Shown: positions 55,437 through 64,000 of the stretch, in pieces
How positions within the stretch are numbered: the first letter of the stretch is position 1
Layout: every line of letters begins with the position of its first letter
NCBI RefSeq assembly: GCF_001953355.1
Contig: NZ_MPIY01000002.1
Coordinates: 59,866-123,865, forward strand
Source of the DNA: Polynucleobacter sphagniphilus
GTDB taxonomy: Bacteria > Pseudomonadota > Gammaproteobacteria > Burkholderiales > Burkholderiaceae
Length of the DNA: 64,000 nt
Reading direction: 5' to 3'
Program-made: the position numbers and the translations under genes
The notes under the pieces: model-generated
Seen by the model: only the letters and a program-made list of their open reading frames with translations
Told to the model about the DNA's origin: nothing
Database searches by the model: none

Positions 55437-55475
55437 TTCGTTATCATTCTAATAACCCACTAACAAAGGATTCCA

Positions 55476-56288
55476 ATGAAGTTAAGAAATATTGCATTAG
55501 CGCTTGTAGCGGTGAGCTCCCTTTATTCCATCAATAGCTACTCACAATCTGGCAGTCAAGCTGTTGTGACAGTCAATGGAACCAAAATCTATCAGCGTCA
55601 AGTAGACGAGATGGTGAAAGCTGAGGTAGCACGTGGTGCAACTGATAATGCGCAATTAAGACAGGGCGTACTTGAGGATTTAGTCTTCCGTGAAGCGGTC
55701 ATGCAAGATGTCAAGAAAAAAGGCCTGGCGACTCAACCTGATAACGAATTTCGTATCCGCATGGCGCAGCAAACAGCCATAGTTGATATTTGGTTTGCCC
55801 AATACATGAAGTCTCATCCTATTTCTGAAGCAGATGTTAAAGGTGAGTACGATAAGTTGGTTGCCTTAAGTAAAGAGCCTAAAAATGCAAATGAATATCT
55901 TTTCTCAGATATTGTTGTGGGCACAGAAGCTGAAGCGAAGGAAGTGATTGCCAGTGCAAACATGGGTACTGACTTTGCCACCTTGGCCAAAGAAAAATCA
56001 CTGGATAAGCAGGGCGGAGCTCAAGGCGGTCAGATGAACTGGTCATTACCAGGTAAGTTGTTGCCAGCCATTGGTGATGCGCTCCTCACTACCGGTAAAG
56101 GTAAAGTAGATAGCACCCCTATAAAAACAGATTATGGTTGGGTAGTTCTAAAAGTAAATGACATCCGCCCATTCAAGGTGCCACCGTATGATGAAGTCAA
56201 GCAAGGTATCGCGAGCATGATGGTGCAAGCTGAAAAGCAAAAAGCGATTCAACAGTTGATGTCTACTGCGAAAATCACTAAAGGCTAA
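55476..56288 (+). CDS. Periplasmic parvulin-type peptidyl-prolyl isomerase
   Basis: A 270-residue exported protein. Signal peptide ends near SYSQS. An N-terminal SurA-like helical chaperone region (about 30-130) is followed by a single rotamase domain with ATLAKEKSLDKQGGAQGGQM and the YGWVVLKVNDI strand. Function: folding of exported and outer-membrane proteins. Single-gene unit with its own terminator. Confidence 0.9.
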   Translation: MKLRNIALALVAVSSLYSINSYSQSGSQAVVTVNGTKIYQRQVDEMVKAEVARGATDNAQLRQGVLEDLVFREAVMQDVKKKGLATQPDNEFRIRMAQQTAIVDIWFAQYMKSHPISEADVKGEYDKLVALSKEPKNANEYLFSDIVVGTEAEAKEVIASANMGTDFATLAKEKSLDKQGGAQGGQMNWSLPGKLLPAIGDALLTTGKGKVDSTPIKTDYGWVVLKVNDIRPFKVPPYDEVKQGIASMMVQAEKQKAIQQLMSTAKITKG

Positions 56289-56335
56289 GCAACAAATTGC
56301 ATAGTAAACGTTTAGGATAGTTTTAGACACCTAAA

Positions 56336-56366
56336 AAGCCCTTGCAGTGGATGCAGGGGCTTTTTT
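56336..56366 (+). terminator. Terminator after the parvulin gene
   Basis: GCCCTTGCA pairs with TGCAGGGGC (one G-T wobble) around a five-base loop, followed by TTTTTT. Confidence 0.87.
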
Positions 56367-56415
56367 CTTAACAAAATGACATCCATAGTTCTTTAGTTCT
56401 AGTGGAGCCTTTTTA

Positions 56416-56464
56416 TTGACCAAGGTCAATATTTTGTTAATACACCGCCTTTATAAATCGGTAA
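56416..56464 (+). promoter_or_regulatory. Class-II FNR-type promoter
   Basis: TTGACCAAGGTCAA (56416-56429) is a TTGAC-N4-GTCAA palindrome. A TATAAA box (56452-56457) is centred exactly 32 bases further, which places transcription start near 56464 and the palindrome at about -41.5, the classic activating position for FNR/CRP proteins. It drives the 47-residue ORF at 56499. Confidence 0.6.
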
Positions 56465-56498
56465 GCGGGCGTGCGCTCATTTCAAAAGGGTGGTGAGT

Positions 56499-56642
56499 AT
56501 GAAAAAGATTATTTACTGGTGCCTATTTGGCTTAATTTGTTTTTTTGGTGGCGTTGTTAGTGCTTCTAGTTTCACAAATGCGAAACCATTTATTAGTGAG
56601 AACTTCATTCAATATCTCAATACAGCACACGCACAGAACTGA
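56499..56642 (+). CDS. 47-residue predicted membrane or secreted micropeptide
   Basis: ATG at 56499 preceded by AAGGGTGGTGAG, a strong ribosome site. The first 24 residues (MKKIIYWCLFGLICFFGGVV and following SASS) form a membrane segment or signal peptide. The last 20 are a polar tail ending TAHAQN. I recognise no family. A well-formed FNR-type promoter stands in front and tRNA-Arg on the other strand follows. Small and unsupported by homology, but regulatory signals are good. Confidence 0.55.
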   Translation: MKKIIYWCLFGLICFFGGVVSASSFTNAKPFISENFIQYLNTAHAQN

Positions 56643-56695
56643 GTCTGTTAGCGCATTACCGGGGGGGTACATGCATTTAGTTTTGATTTACGGTT

Positions 56696-56770
56696 TGGTC
56701 CCGCCGACAGGAATCGAACCTGTATCCCACGCTTAGGAGGCATGTGCACTATCCATTGTGCTACGGCGAG
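56696..56770 (-). tRNA. tRNA-Arg (anticodon CCT)
   Basis: 75 nt with CCA encoded. The acceptor CTCGCCG (56770-56764) pairs with CGGCGGG (56706-56700) with one T-G wobble; discriminator A. Anticodon loop CTCCTAA reads CCT. T-arm ACAGG-TTCGATT-CCTGT is canonical. Confidence 0.95.
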
Positions 56771-56799
56771 TTTGTATCTCAATAAGCGATAGATTTAGC

Positions 56800-56967
56800 T
56801 TACTGCCAGCCACACATCGTCATTAGCTGACTGGTCATGGCGTACATCATATCGGGAGCATAGTAGCTTGCAAAGACTGCAGCCAGTATCAATAGCACTA
56901 AGCTTGCTGTTGCCCATTGCAAAAAGGGGGCTTTCTTTTTCTGCTGGATAAATAATGCTCTAGTCAT
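56800..56967 (-). CDS. Small membrane protein, 55 residues
   Basis: Minus-strand frame beginning MTRALFIQQKKKAPFLQWAT, followed by a membrane helix (ASLVLLILAAVFASYYAP) and a short tail with the methionine-rich end MMYAMTSQLMTMCGWQ. AAAGAG before the ATG is a fair ribosome site. Basic residues before the helix predict an N-in topology. I recognise no family. It lies between the MFS gene and tRNA-Arg in the same direction. Confidence 0.5.
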   Translation of the reverse strand: MTRALFIQQKKKAPFLQWATASLVLLILAAVFASYYAPDMMYAMTSQLMTMCGWQ

Positions 56968-57005
56968 GGTGCTCTTTAAGATTTTGGATGATTGTACTAA
57001 TGAAC

Positions 57006-58247
57006 TTAGGCGACCGCTGTTTTATGCATTCTTGTCACGGCTCTCTCTTTAATTGGTAGGTTCACCAGGAATCCAATGACGCCCAAGGCAATCGATATTT
57101 GCCAGACAATGGTGTAGGAGCCGGTTTTATCAAATAAATAGCCGCCAAAATAAGCGCCACAAAAACTACCCATTTGATGCGAGAAGAAAACCAAACCAGA
57201 TAGCATGGATAGGTGCTTGACCCCAAAGATTTGCGCCACGATGCCATTTGTTAATGGAATGGTAGCTAACCACAAAAATCCCATGAGAGATGCAAAAACA
57301 TAGGTTGTCATTGGTGATAGTGGAAGACTTATAAACGCAATGATTACAATGGATCTACTCAAGTAAATGCCCGCGAGTAAATAGCGCTTTGGAATGCGTT
57401 GGCCTAATATACCTGCTCCGTATGTTCCAAAGATATTAAATAAACCAATTAGTGCTAGCGCACTTGTAGCAACGGATGGTGCGCCAACACTCGGATAAAT
57501 ACTAGAGAGATCTTTGAGATAGGGTGCCAAGTGGACCGCAATAAATACCACCTGGAAACCACAGACAAAATAACCAAAAGCGAGCAATTGAAAGCTGGAA
57601 TTTTTGAGTGCTTCTTTAAGTGCTTCTGCGATGGTTTGATCCTCAGCATGATGTACATGCGTAAATTCTTTTTCGCGCAACATGAACGCCACCGGAATCA
57701 TCATGCTTGCCATAAGGGCCAAGAGCATTAATGCATTTTGTGCGCCAAAGCTGCTAATTAATCCTTGTTCAGTTGGAATCATTAGGAACTGACCAAAAGA
57801 CCCTGCCGCCGCAGTAATACCCATCGCCCAGACCCGTTTTTGGGCGGAGACATTTCGACCCAATACGCCATACACCACGCTATAAGTTGTCGCAGTTTGA
57901 GCTAAGCCAATGAACAGGCCCCCAGCAACGGTAAAGTTCAGGACGTCGGTAGATAGAGCCATGCCTGCTAAACCGAGTGCATAAAGAATGCCGCCCATTA
58001 CCATGATCTTGAGAGCCCCGTAGCGATCAGCCAGCGCACCAGTAATTGGTTGGAATGCCCCCCAGATCAGATTTTGCAGGGCAATCGTAAGGGCAAAGGT
58101 TTCACGTCCCCAGCCATTGGCCATCGTAATGGGAAGATTAAATAGGCCAAAGCCATGACGAATGCCCATGGACAGGGTGACCATCAGGCCACCAAAGATC
58201 AGCACTTGAGCTAGGGATAAACGATTGGATTGTGTGGATGTATTCAT
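57006..58247 (-). CDS. MFS transporter
   Basis: A 413-residue 12-helix major facilitator. Helix 1 region LIFGGLMVTLSMGIRHGFGL and the loop-2/3 motif GALADRYGALKIMVMGGIL are typical of the group that includes oxalate/formate and monocarboxylate-type carriers. It lies 14 bases after the CoA-transferase gene and is surely co-transcribed. The substrate may be an organic acid that the transferase then activates; this is inference. Confidence 0.87.
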   Translation of the reverse strand: MNTSTQSNRLSLAQVLIFGGLMVTLSMGIRHGFGLFNLPITMANGWGRETFALTIALQNLIWGAFQPITGALADRYGALKIMVMGGILYALGLAGMALSTDVLNFTVAGGLFIGLAQTATTYSVVYGVLGRNVSAQKRVWAMGITAAAGSFGQFLMIPTEQGLISSFGAQNALMLLALMASMMIPVAFMLREKEFTHVHHAEDQTIAEALKEALKNSSFQLLAFGYFVCGFQVVFIAVHLAPYLKDLSSIYPSVGAPSVATSALALIGLFNIFGTYGAGILGQRIPKRYLLAGIYLSRSIVIIAFISLPLSPMTTYVFASLMGFLWLATIPLTNGIVAQIFGVKHLSMLSGLVFFSHQMGSFCGAYFGGYLFDKTGSYTIVWQISIALGVIGFLVNLPIKERAVTRMHKTAVA

Positions 58248-58261
58248 GATTGGGGGGGTGT

Positions 58262-59482
58262 TTAAACCACGCCATGCTTGTGAAGTGCTTCGATTGCACT
58301 GCTATCAAGTTTTAAGTATTCTCGCAAAATTTCATCGGTATGCTGACCCAGGGTTGGTGGCGCTGTCCGAATTTCTGTCGGGGTAGCTGACATCCGTATT
58401 GGGCTCGCTACTAATTTCATGGTGCCAGCGGTATCGTGAGGAACGCTGATGGCTAATTTGCGCGCCTGAACTTGTTCATTGGCAAATACTTCTTTCATAT
58501 TATTGATCGGTCCACAGGGAACTCCATGTTCATCCAGTAAGGAGATCCACTGCGCCTTGGTTTTTTTCCGCGTCATTGCCTCTAGCAATGGCACTAGCTC
58601 TGTGCGGTGTTGAACGCGCAATGGGTTTTCGGAAAAACGAGGATTGTCAGCTAAATGATCCTCGCCACCCACTTTTACAAAATGTCTAAATTGACTGTCA
58701 TTGCCCACAGCCACAATCATCCAGCCATCTGATGTTGGAAAGGTCTGGTAAGGAACGACAATGGGTGAGGTGTTGCCCCAGCGTCGTGGCACCTCATTGG
58801 TACTGAGATAGGCGCTTGCTACATTGGCCATCATGGCCACTTGGGTATCAAGTAGAGCCATGTCGATCATTTGACCTTCGCCTGTTCTATCTCGATGGAT
58901 GACTGCAGCCAAAATAGCGCTGCTCGCGTACATCCCAGTAAATAAGTCGGCGATGGCCACCCCCGCTTTTTGAGGACTGCCTCCTGGGAACCCGTCCGCC
59001 TCCCCGGTAACACTCATAAAACCACCCATGCCCTGAACAATGTAGTCATACCCAGGACGATGGGCGTATGGACCAGTTTGTCCGAAGCCTGTAATCGAGC
59101 AATAGATCAAATTGGGCTTGATTTGGCGCAAACTGGCGTAGTCAAGTCCATATTTTGCCAAATCATCCACTTTGTAGTTCTCAATGAGGACATCGGACTC
59201 TAAAACCAATTGCCGAATGATCTCTTGACCCTCTGGCTTGCTTAAATTGACTGTAATGGAGCGTTTATTGCGGTTGATGCAGACAAAATAAGTCGATTCT
59301 GCCGTATCTTGGCCTTGGGCATCTTTCACGAATGGCGGGCCCCAATGCCGGGTATCGTCTCCGACGCCAGGGCGCTCTACTTTAATCACTTCTGCCCCCA
59401 AATCAGCTAAGTTTTGGCTACACCATGGGCCTGCCAGCACTCTGCTGAGGTCTAAAACGCGAATGTGGCTAAGTGCTCCCAT
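58262..59482 (-). CDS. CaiB/BaiF family (class III) CoA-transferase
   Basis: A 406-residue family-III CoA-transferase. It shows VLDLSRVLAGPWCSQNLADL and GAEVIKVERPG at the N-terminus, NRNKRSITVNL, and the stretch GQMIDMALLDTQV with the nucleophilic aspartate near 200. The GGGG-like loop reads VGGEDHL. Moves CoA between carboxylic acids (formyl-, oxalyl-, carnitinyl-, succinyl-type); substrate not decidable. First gene of a two-gene operon with the MFS carrier, divergent from parE. Confidence 0.9.
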   Translation of the reverse strand: MGALSHIRVLDLSRVLAGPWCSQNLADLGAEVIKVERPGVGDDTRHWGPPFVKDAQGQDTAESTYFVCINRNKRSITVNLSKPEGQEIIRQLVLESDVLIENYKVDDLAKYGLDYASLRQIKPNLIYCSITGFGQTGPYAHRPGYDYIVQGMGGFMSVTGEADGFPGGSPQKAGVAIADLFTGMYASSAILAAVIHRDRTGEGQMIDMALLDTQVAMMANVASAYLSTNEVPRRWGNTSPIVVPYQTFPTSDGWMIVAVGNDSQFRHFVKVGGEDHLADNPRFSENPLRVQHRTELVPLLEAMTRKKTKAQWISLLDEHGVPCGPINNMKEVFANEQVQARKLAISVPHDTAGTMKLVASPIRMSATPTEIRTAPPTLGQHTDEILREYLKLDSSAIEALHKHGVV

Positions 59483-59561
59483 AGGCTGATTTTGGCATGA
59501 ACGAGGGGTTAATTTGGGAAAAGTTCCGGTTTCGGCTCAGACATGACTACAATTTGCGCGC

Positions 59562-61550
59562 ATGGCTACTCGTAAAACATCCGAATACAGTGAATCGTCG
59601 ATTCAGGTCCTAAAGGGGCTAGAACCAGTCCGTCAACGGCCTGGTATGTACACCCGCACCGATAACCCCCTGCATATTATTCAGGAGGTATTGGATAACG
59701 CTTCTGATGAGGCATTAGGCGGCTTTGGTAAGCAAATTATCGTAACGATGCACACTGATGGCAGTGTCAGTATTGAGGATGATGGTCGCGGCATTCCGGT
59801 GGGTATGCATCCAACTGAAAAACTACCTGTTGTAGAGATCGTTTTTACGCAATTGCATGCCGGCGGTAAATTTGAAAAAGGCACCGGCGGTGCTTATGCT
59901 TTCTCCGGTGGTCTTCATGGTGTGGGTGTATCGGTCACCAATGCTTTATCTAAACGTCTGGAAGTGACGGTTTGGCGTGATGGCCAGGTTTCTACCTTGA
60001 CCTTCGCTGACGGCTTGGTGATTGAAAAGCTCAAAACTAAGCCCGCAAGCAAAGAAGATAAGTCACACGGTACACGTGTTCGCGCTTGGCCTGATGGAAA
60101 ATATTTTGATAGTTCTGCCATTCCCATGCCAGAACTGATTCGTTTGTTGCGTTCGAAAGCAGTTCTTCTGCCCGGCGTGAAGGTAACCTTGATTCAAGAG
60201 AAGTCTGGTGAAAGCCAAACTTGGCAATATGCACAAGGCTTGCGCGGCTACTTGACGGAGGCCATTGCACAAGCAGGTCATGGCCCAGAAGTGATTCCCC
60301 CATTTGAAGGCGAGCAATATGCTACCGGCACTGGGGATGATGACTCCTTTGCTGAAGGCGAGGGCGCTGCTTGGGTGGTGACCTGGACAGAAGATGGCGC
60401 GCCTGTGCGTGAAAGCTATGTCAATCTCATTCCAACCCCGGCTGGTGGTACGCATGAGAGTGGTCTGCGCGAAGGTCTCTTTAACGCAGTCAAGGGCTTC
60501 ATAGAGATGCATGCATTGCAACCGAAGGGTGTGAAGCTGATGCCTGAAGACGTCTTTGCCCGCGCCTCATTTATTTTGTCTGCCAAAGTATTGGATCCAC
60601 AATTTCAGGGGCAAATAAAAGAGCGCCTGAATTCACGTGATGCAGTGCGTTTGGTTTCAGCTTATGCAAAGTCAGCCCTTGAGCTCTGGCTCAACGAGCA
60701 CGTAGACTACGGTCGTAAATTGGCTGACTTAGTCATCAAGCAAGCGCAAGCACGAACCCGTGCCGGTCAAAAAGTCGAGAAGAAAAAATCGTCTGGCGTA
60801 GCAGTGTTGCCTGGTAAATTGACCGACTGCGAAAGCCAAGATATCAGCCTCAATGAAATTTATTTGGTAGAGGGTGATTCGGCGGGTGGCTCAGCCAAAA
60901 TGGGTCGTAACAAAGAGTACCAAGCTATTCTCCCATTGCGCGGTAAGGTATTAAATACTTGGGAAGCAGAGCGTGATCGCCTGTTTGCCAATAATGAAGT
61001 GCACGATATTGCAGTAGCTATTGGCGTAGATCCACACGGCGCTAATGACGCCCCTGATTTATCCAATTTGCGTTACGGCAAGATCTGCATTCTGTCAGAT
61101 GCGGACGTGGATGGCGCGCATATTCAAGTGCTATTGCTAACCCTGTTTTATAAACATTTCCCAAAACTTATCGACTTGGGTCATGTCTATATCTCTCGCC
61201 CACCGCTCTTTAGGGTAGATGCCCCTGCGCGCGGTAAAAAACCAGCCCAAAAGATTTATGCACTTGATGCTAATGAGTTGCAGGCAATTGAAGATAAATT
61301 ACGCAAAGATGGTGTGAAGGAGTCTGCCTGGCAAATCTCCCGCTTTAAAGGCTTGGGCGAGATGAGCGCAGAGCAGTTATGGGACACCACCTTAAACCCA
61401 GATACACGTCGCTTGCTTCCAGTCACCTTGGGAACCTGGACTGAAGACGAAACAATCAAAACAATGGATATGTTGATGGGCAAATCAGAATCAGCAGCGC
61501 GCAAAGACTGGTTAGAAGAGCGCGGCAATGAAGTGGAGGCGGATATTTAA
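59562..61550 (+). CDS. parE: DNA topoisomerase IV subunit B
   Basis: ATPase subunit of topoisomerase IV, 662 residues. GHKL ATPase motifs [14 protein letters not shown] near 38-52 and [15 protein letters not shown] near 115-130 are present. The TOPRIM domain has [14 protein letters not shown] near 437 and DADVDGAHI near 517. The C-terminus [11 protein letters not shown] is ParE-like, and the length excludes the longer GyrB. Decatenates daughter chromosomes with ParC, whose gene overlaps in TAATG. Confidence 0.94.
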   Translation: MATRKTSEYSESSIQVLKGLEPVRQRPGMYTRTDNPLHIIQEVLDNASDEALGGFGKQIIVTMHTDGSVSIEDDGRGIPVGMHPTEKLPVVEIVFTQLHAGGKFEKGTGGAYAFSGGLHGVGVSVTNALSKRLEVTVWRDGQVSTLTFADGLVIEKLKTKPASKEDKSHGTRVRAWPDGKYFDSSAIPMPELIRLLRSKAVLLPGVKVTLIQEKSGESQTWQYAQGLRGYLTEAIAQAGHGPEVIPPFEGEQYATGTGDDDSFAEGEGAAWVVTWTEDGAPVRESYVNLIPTPAGGTHESGLREGLFNAVKGFIEMHALQPKGVKLMPEDVFARASFILSAKVLDPQFQGQIKERLNSRDAVRLVSAYAKSALELWLNEHVDYGRKLADLVIKQAQARTRAGQKVEKKKSSGVAVLPGKLTDCESQDISLNEIYLVEGDSAGGSAKMGRNKEYQAILPLRGKVLNTWEAERDRLFANNEVHDIAVAIGVDPHGANDAPDLSNLRYGKICILSDADVDGAHIQVLLLTLFYKHFPKLIDLGHVYISRPPLFRVDAPARGKKPAQKIYALDANELQAIEDKLRKDGVKESAWQISRFKGLGEMSAEQLWDTTLNPDTRRLLPVTLGTWTEDETIKTMDMLMGKSESAARKDWLEERGNEVEADI

Positions 61551-63982
61551 TGACAACTAAAAAAACTCCTGGTGAAATTGCTGCAGCAGAGCAGGCTGAT
61601 TTATTTGCGGATACCGTTGAAATTGCACAAGAAATTACAGCACCGTCGACTGATGGTCCAAAAGATCCACATGATCCCAAGTTGGTAGATTTAAACGAAG
61701 ACGGCAACGATAGTCTTACCCTGGCGGTGTATGCCGAGCGGGCTTATTTAGATTACGCCATCAGCGTAGTAAAAGGTCGCGCCTTACCAGATGTTTCTGA
61801 TGGTCAAAAGCCAGTGCAACGACGCATTCTGTTTTCTATGAGTGAAATGGGTTTGCGTGCTGATGCTAAACCAGTAAAAAGCGCGCGTGTGGTGGGTGAT
61901 GTGTTGGGTAAATTTCATCCACATGGCGACCAATCTGCTTATGATGCTTTGGTACGCTTAGCGCAGAGCTTTTCACTGCGGTATCCGCTGATTGATGGTC
62001 AAGGTAACTTTGGTTCGCGCGATGGTGATGGCGCAGCAGCAATGCGATACACCGAAGCACGACTGACTAAGATTGCCGGTCTATTATTGAGTGAGATTGA
62101 CGAAGGCACGGTAGATTTCGCGCCGAACTATGACGGTTCATTTCAAGAGCCCAAATTATTACCCGCCCGCTTACCATTTGTATTGCTGAACGGCGCATCT
62201 GGTATTGCTGTGGGTATGGCTACTGAAATTCCGTCACATAATTTACGTGAAGTAGCCAGCGCAGCTATTGCGCTGATGAAATCACCCAAGATGACAACCC
62301 CAGAGCTTCTGGAGATCATGCCAGGGCCAGATTACCCGGGTGGTGGCCAGATTATTTCTTCTGGCGCTGAGATTGCGCAGATTTATGAAACAGGTCGTGG
62401 TAGCGTCAAAGTTCGCGCCCGTTGGTCTATTGAAGAATTGGCGCGTGGCCAGTGGCAAATTGTAGTGAATGAATTACCCCCAGCCACCTCATCCCAACGT
62501 GTTTTGCAAGAAATTGAGGAAATTACCAATCCTAAGGTGAAGGTTGGCAAAAAGACCCTCACTCCAGAGCAAAACAACTTGAAGTCAACCATCCTTAATG
62601 TCTTGGATGGTGTGCGCGATGAATCGAGTAAAGATGCTGCGGTACGTTTGGTATTTGAGCCAAAGAGTAAGAATATTGACGTAAATGAATTCGTGAACCT
62701 CTTGTTGGCGCATACCTCACTTGAGTCCAATGCGCCGATGAACTTGGTGATGATTGGTAACGATGGTCGCCCGCGTCAAAAAGGCTTAAAAGAAATTTTG
62801 ACCGAGTGGATTGCATTCCGAGTTACTACAGTAACGCGTCGTACTCAATATCGCCTGGGCAAAGTAAAAGACCGTATGCATATATTGGAAGGGCGTTTAA
62901 CCGTTCTTCTCAATATTGACAAGGTCATTAAGATCATTCGCAATAGTGATGAGCCCAAAGCCGACTTGATTAAAGAATTTAAATTAACCGATCGCCAAGC
63001 GGAAGATATTTTAGATATTCGTTTGCGTCAATTAGCGCGCTTGGAAGGCATCAAAATTGAGCAAGAGCTCAAAGAGCTGAAGGCCGAACGGGATGACTTA
63101 GAGGGTCTACTACAAAGTGATGCCATTTTGCGTAAACGCATCATTAAGGAAATTGAATCAGATCTGAAAGAGTTTGGTGATGATCGTCGCACTTTGATTC
63201 AGGAAGATAAGCGGGCTGTTGCTGAAACTAAGGTGGTAGATGAGCCGGTGACTGTGATTGTTTCGCAAAAAGGTTGGGTGCGCGTGCGTCAAGGTCACGA
63301 GCACGATGCTACTCAGTTTGGTTTTAAATCGGGCGATGCCTTATACGCGACCTTTGAATGTCGCACAATTGATGTGATGCAAGGCTTCGGTAGTGACGGA
63401 CGGGTCTATACCGTTCCTGTCAGTGAATTACCTGGTGCACGTGGCGATGGTTCTCCATTGACAAGCTTTATTAATCTGGCTGCCGGCTCACAAATGGTTG
63501 CTTACTATGCAGGGCAGTCAGATGATTTAGTGTTAATTTCAACGCGAGCTGGCAATGGCTTCTTGGCCAATGTAGCGGATATGACGACCCGTAATAAAGC
63601 TGGTAAATCATTTGTCGGAATAGACAGTAAGTTCCCTGCTGGAGATGCCCCATTGGGTGCCGCCAAAGTCTCTGTTGGTATGAAGCAAGTTGCCTGCCTT
63701 TCTGAGTCAGCCAAATTATTAGTATTTCCATTAGATGAGCTCAAGCGGCTACCTACAGGCGGCAAGGGCGTTATCTTGATGGGCTTGGACGATAAAGAGA
63801 GATTGGCCTCAGCCATTGCAGTAGGTCCAGAAGGGGCAACTTACTCAGGGGCTGGCCGCGCAGGAAAGCCAACTGAACTCAATCTGGATGCCAAAACTTT
63901 GAAGTCTTTCGCTGGTAATCGTGCCCGCAAAGGCCACTTTGTTGAGCCCAGGCTTAAAGAAGGTAAGCTCAAGGCTAATTAA
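61550..63982 (+). CDS. parC: DNA topoisomerase IV subunit A
   Basis: Cleavage subunit, 810 residues and complete. [11 protein letters not shown] precedes the quinolone-region [20 protein letters not shown]. The catalytic tyrosine in [11 protein letters not shown] is at about residue 167. A coiled tower ([13 protein letters not shown]) and a beta-pinwheel C-terminal domain follow. The C-terminal GyrA-type box is absent, consistent with ParC. The position corresponding to gonococcal ParC Ser87 is Gln here. The overlap with parE gives coupled translation. Confidence 0.94.
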   Translation: MTTKKTPGEIAAAEQADLFADTVEIAQEITAPSTDGPKDPHDPKLVDLNEDGNDSLTLAVYAERAYLDYAISVVKGRALPDVSDGQKPVQRRILFSMSEMGLRADAKPVKSARVVGDVLGKFHPHGDQSAYDALVRLAQSFSLRYPLIDGQGNFGSRDGDGAAAMRYTEARLTKIAGLLLSEIDEGTVDFAPNYDGSFQEPKLLPARLPFVLLNGASGIAVGMATEIPSHNLREVASAAIALMKSPKMTTPELLEIMPGPDYPGGGQIISSGAEIAQIYETGRGSVKVRARWSIEELARGQWQIVVNELPPATSSQRVLQEIEEITNPKVKVGKKTLTPEQNNLKSTILNVLDGVRDESSKDAAVRLVFEPKSKNIDVNEFVNLLLAHTSLESNAPMNLVMIGNDGRPRQKGLKEILTEWIAFRVTTVTRRTQYRLGKVKDRMHILEGRLTVLLNIDKVIKIIRNSDEPKADLIKEFKLTDRQAEDILDIRLRQLARLEGIKIEQELKELKAERDDLEGLLQSDAILRKRIIKEIESDLKEFGDDRRTLIQEDKRAVAETKVVDEPVTVIVSQKGWVRVRQGHEHDATQFGFKSGDALYATFECRTIDVMQGFGSDGRVYTVPVSELPGARGDGSPLTSFINLAAGSQMVAYYAGQSDDLVLISTRAGNGFLANVADMTTRNKAGKSFVGIDSKFPAGDAPLGAAKVSVGMKQVACLSESAKLLVFPLDELKRLPTGGKGVILMGLDDKERLASAIAVGPEGATYSGAGRAGKPTELNLDAKTLKSFAGNRARKGHFVEPRLKEGKLKAN

Positions 63983-64000
63983 TATAATCAGCCTACCAAA

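Noticed and set aside
60063..60521. 152-codon minus-strand frame within parE
   Set aside because: It is antisense to conserved ATPase-domain codons of parE and shows no family features. Long antisense frames arise here from codon bias.

Overview
The window reads as chromosomal DNA of a free-living betaproteobacterium of the Burkholderiaceae. A small-genome freshwater Polynucleobacter-type organism fits best. This rests on gene content and order (cysE, trmJ/suhB, lpxH-ppiB, cysS, accA-tilS, lysC, thiCOSGE, parE-parC), moderate GC, dense packing with many ATGA/TAATG overlaps, and protein sequences of Burkholderiales flavour. It is an inference; there is no rRNA here to confirm it.

Layout. 1-10.4 kb is housekeeping: cysE (cut by the left edge), trmJ, suhB, lpxH, ppiB, a TPR lipoprotein, cysS, an AlkA-like glycosylase, accA, tilS and lysC. 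tRNA-Ser(GCT) at 10.42 kb opens an accessory region reaching to about 15.9 kb. Here the 3' end of the tRNA plus its terminator flank is repeated 2.2 kb downstream. The segment holds a Fic-domain gene behind an iteron array, a metallophosphoesterase, a hipBA toxin-antitoxin pair with hipA frameshifted at an A10 tract, and the 3' stump of a nucleosidase gene. Paired GCTTACCA repeats at a fixed 12-bp pitch occur three times near the duplicated ends and look like arm-type recombinase sites, but no integrase remains.

15.9-32.6 kb is a lipid/hydrocarbon catabolic block. It has alkB alkane hydroxylase plus a GMC alcohol dehydrogenase. Opposing them is a beta-oxidation operon on the minus strand: TetR, FadE-type dehydrogenase, FadN-type HADH/ECH fusion, thiolase, DUF2147 protein, nitronate-monooxygenase-like flavoprotein and a second enoyl-CoA hydratase. 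A divergent plus-strand run has an outer-membrane barrel, FadD-type ligase, a second paralogous flavoprotein, a PlsC-type acyltransferase and a TorF-type porin. Together they could import, oxidise, activate and degrade aliphatic chains, but no rubredoxin gene for AlkB is visible.

32.6-43.6 kb holds small and accessory genes: DUF805, a wrecked carboxylesterase, small lipoprotein and HTH genes, an Smr protein, a YqjD/E/K-like envelope cluster, apt divergent from an MTA/SAH-type nucleosidase, a MetA-type outer-membrane protein, and a MarR-NodT-EmrA-EmrB tripartite efflux operon. 43.7-51.6 kb is thiamine biosynthesis: thiD, tRNA-Asn, an unknown gene, then thiC-thiO-thiS-thiG-thiE behind a TPP riboswitch, with a DUF4743-Nudix gene upstream. 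51.6-59.5 kb contains a perfect inverted pair of DnaA boxes, two FNR-type palindromes (one at class-II spacing in front of a 47-residue ORF), a triheme cytochrome c, a patatin lipoprotein, a parvulin, tRNA-Arg(CCT), an MFS transporter and a CaiB-type CoA-transferase. 59.6-64 kb is parE-parC, complete.

All family assignments come from reading motifs; no database search was run.
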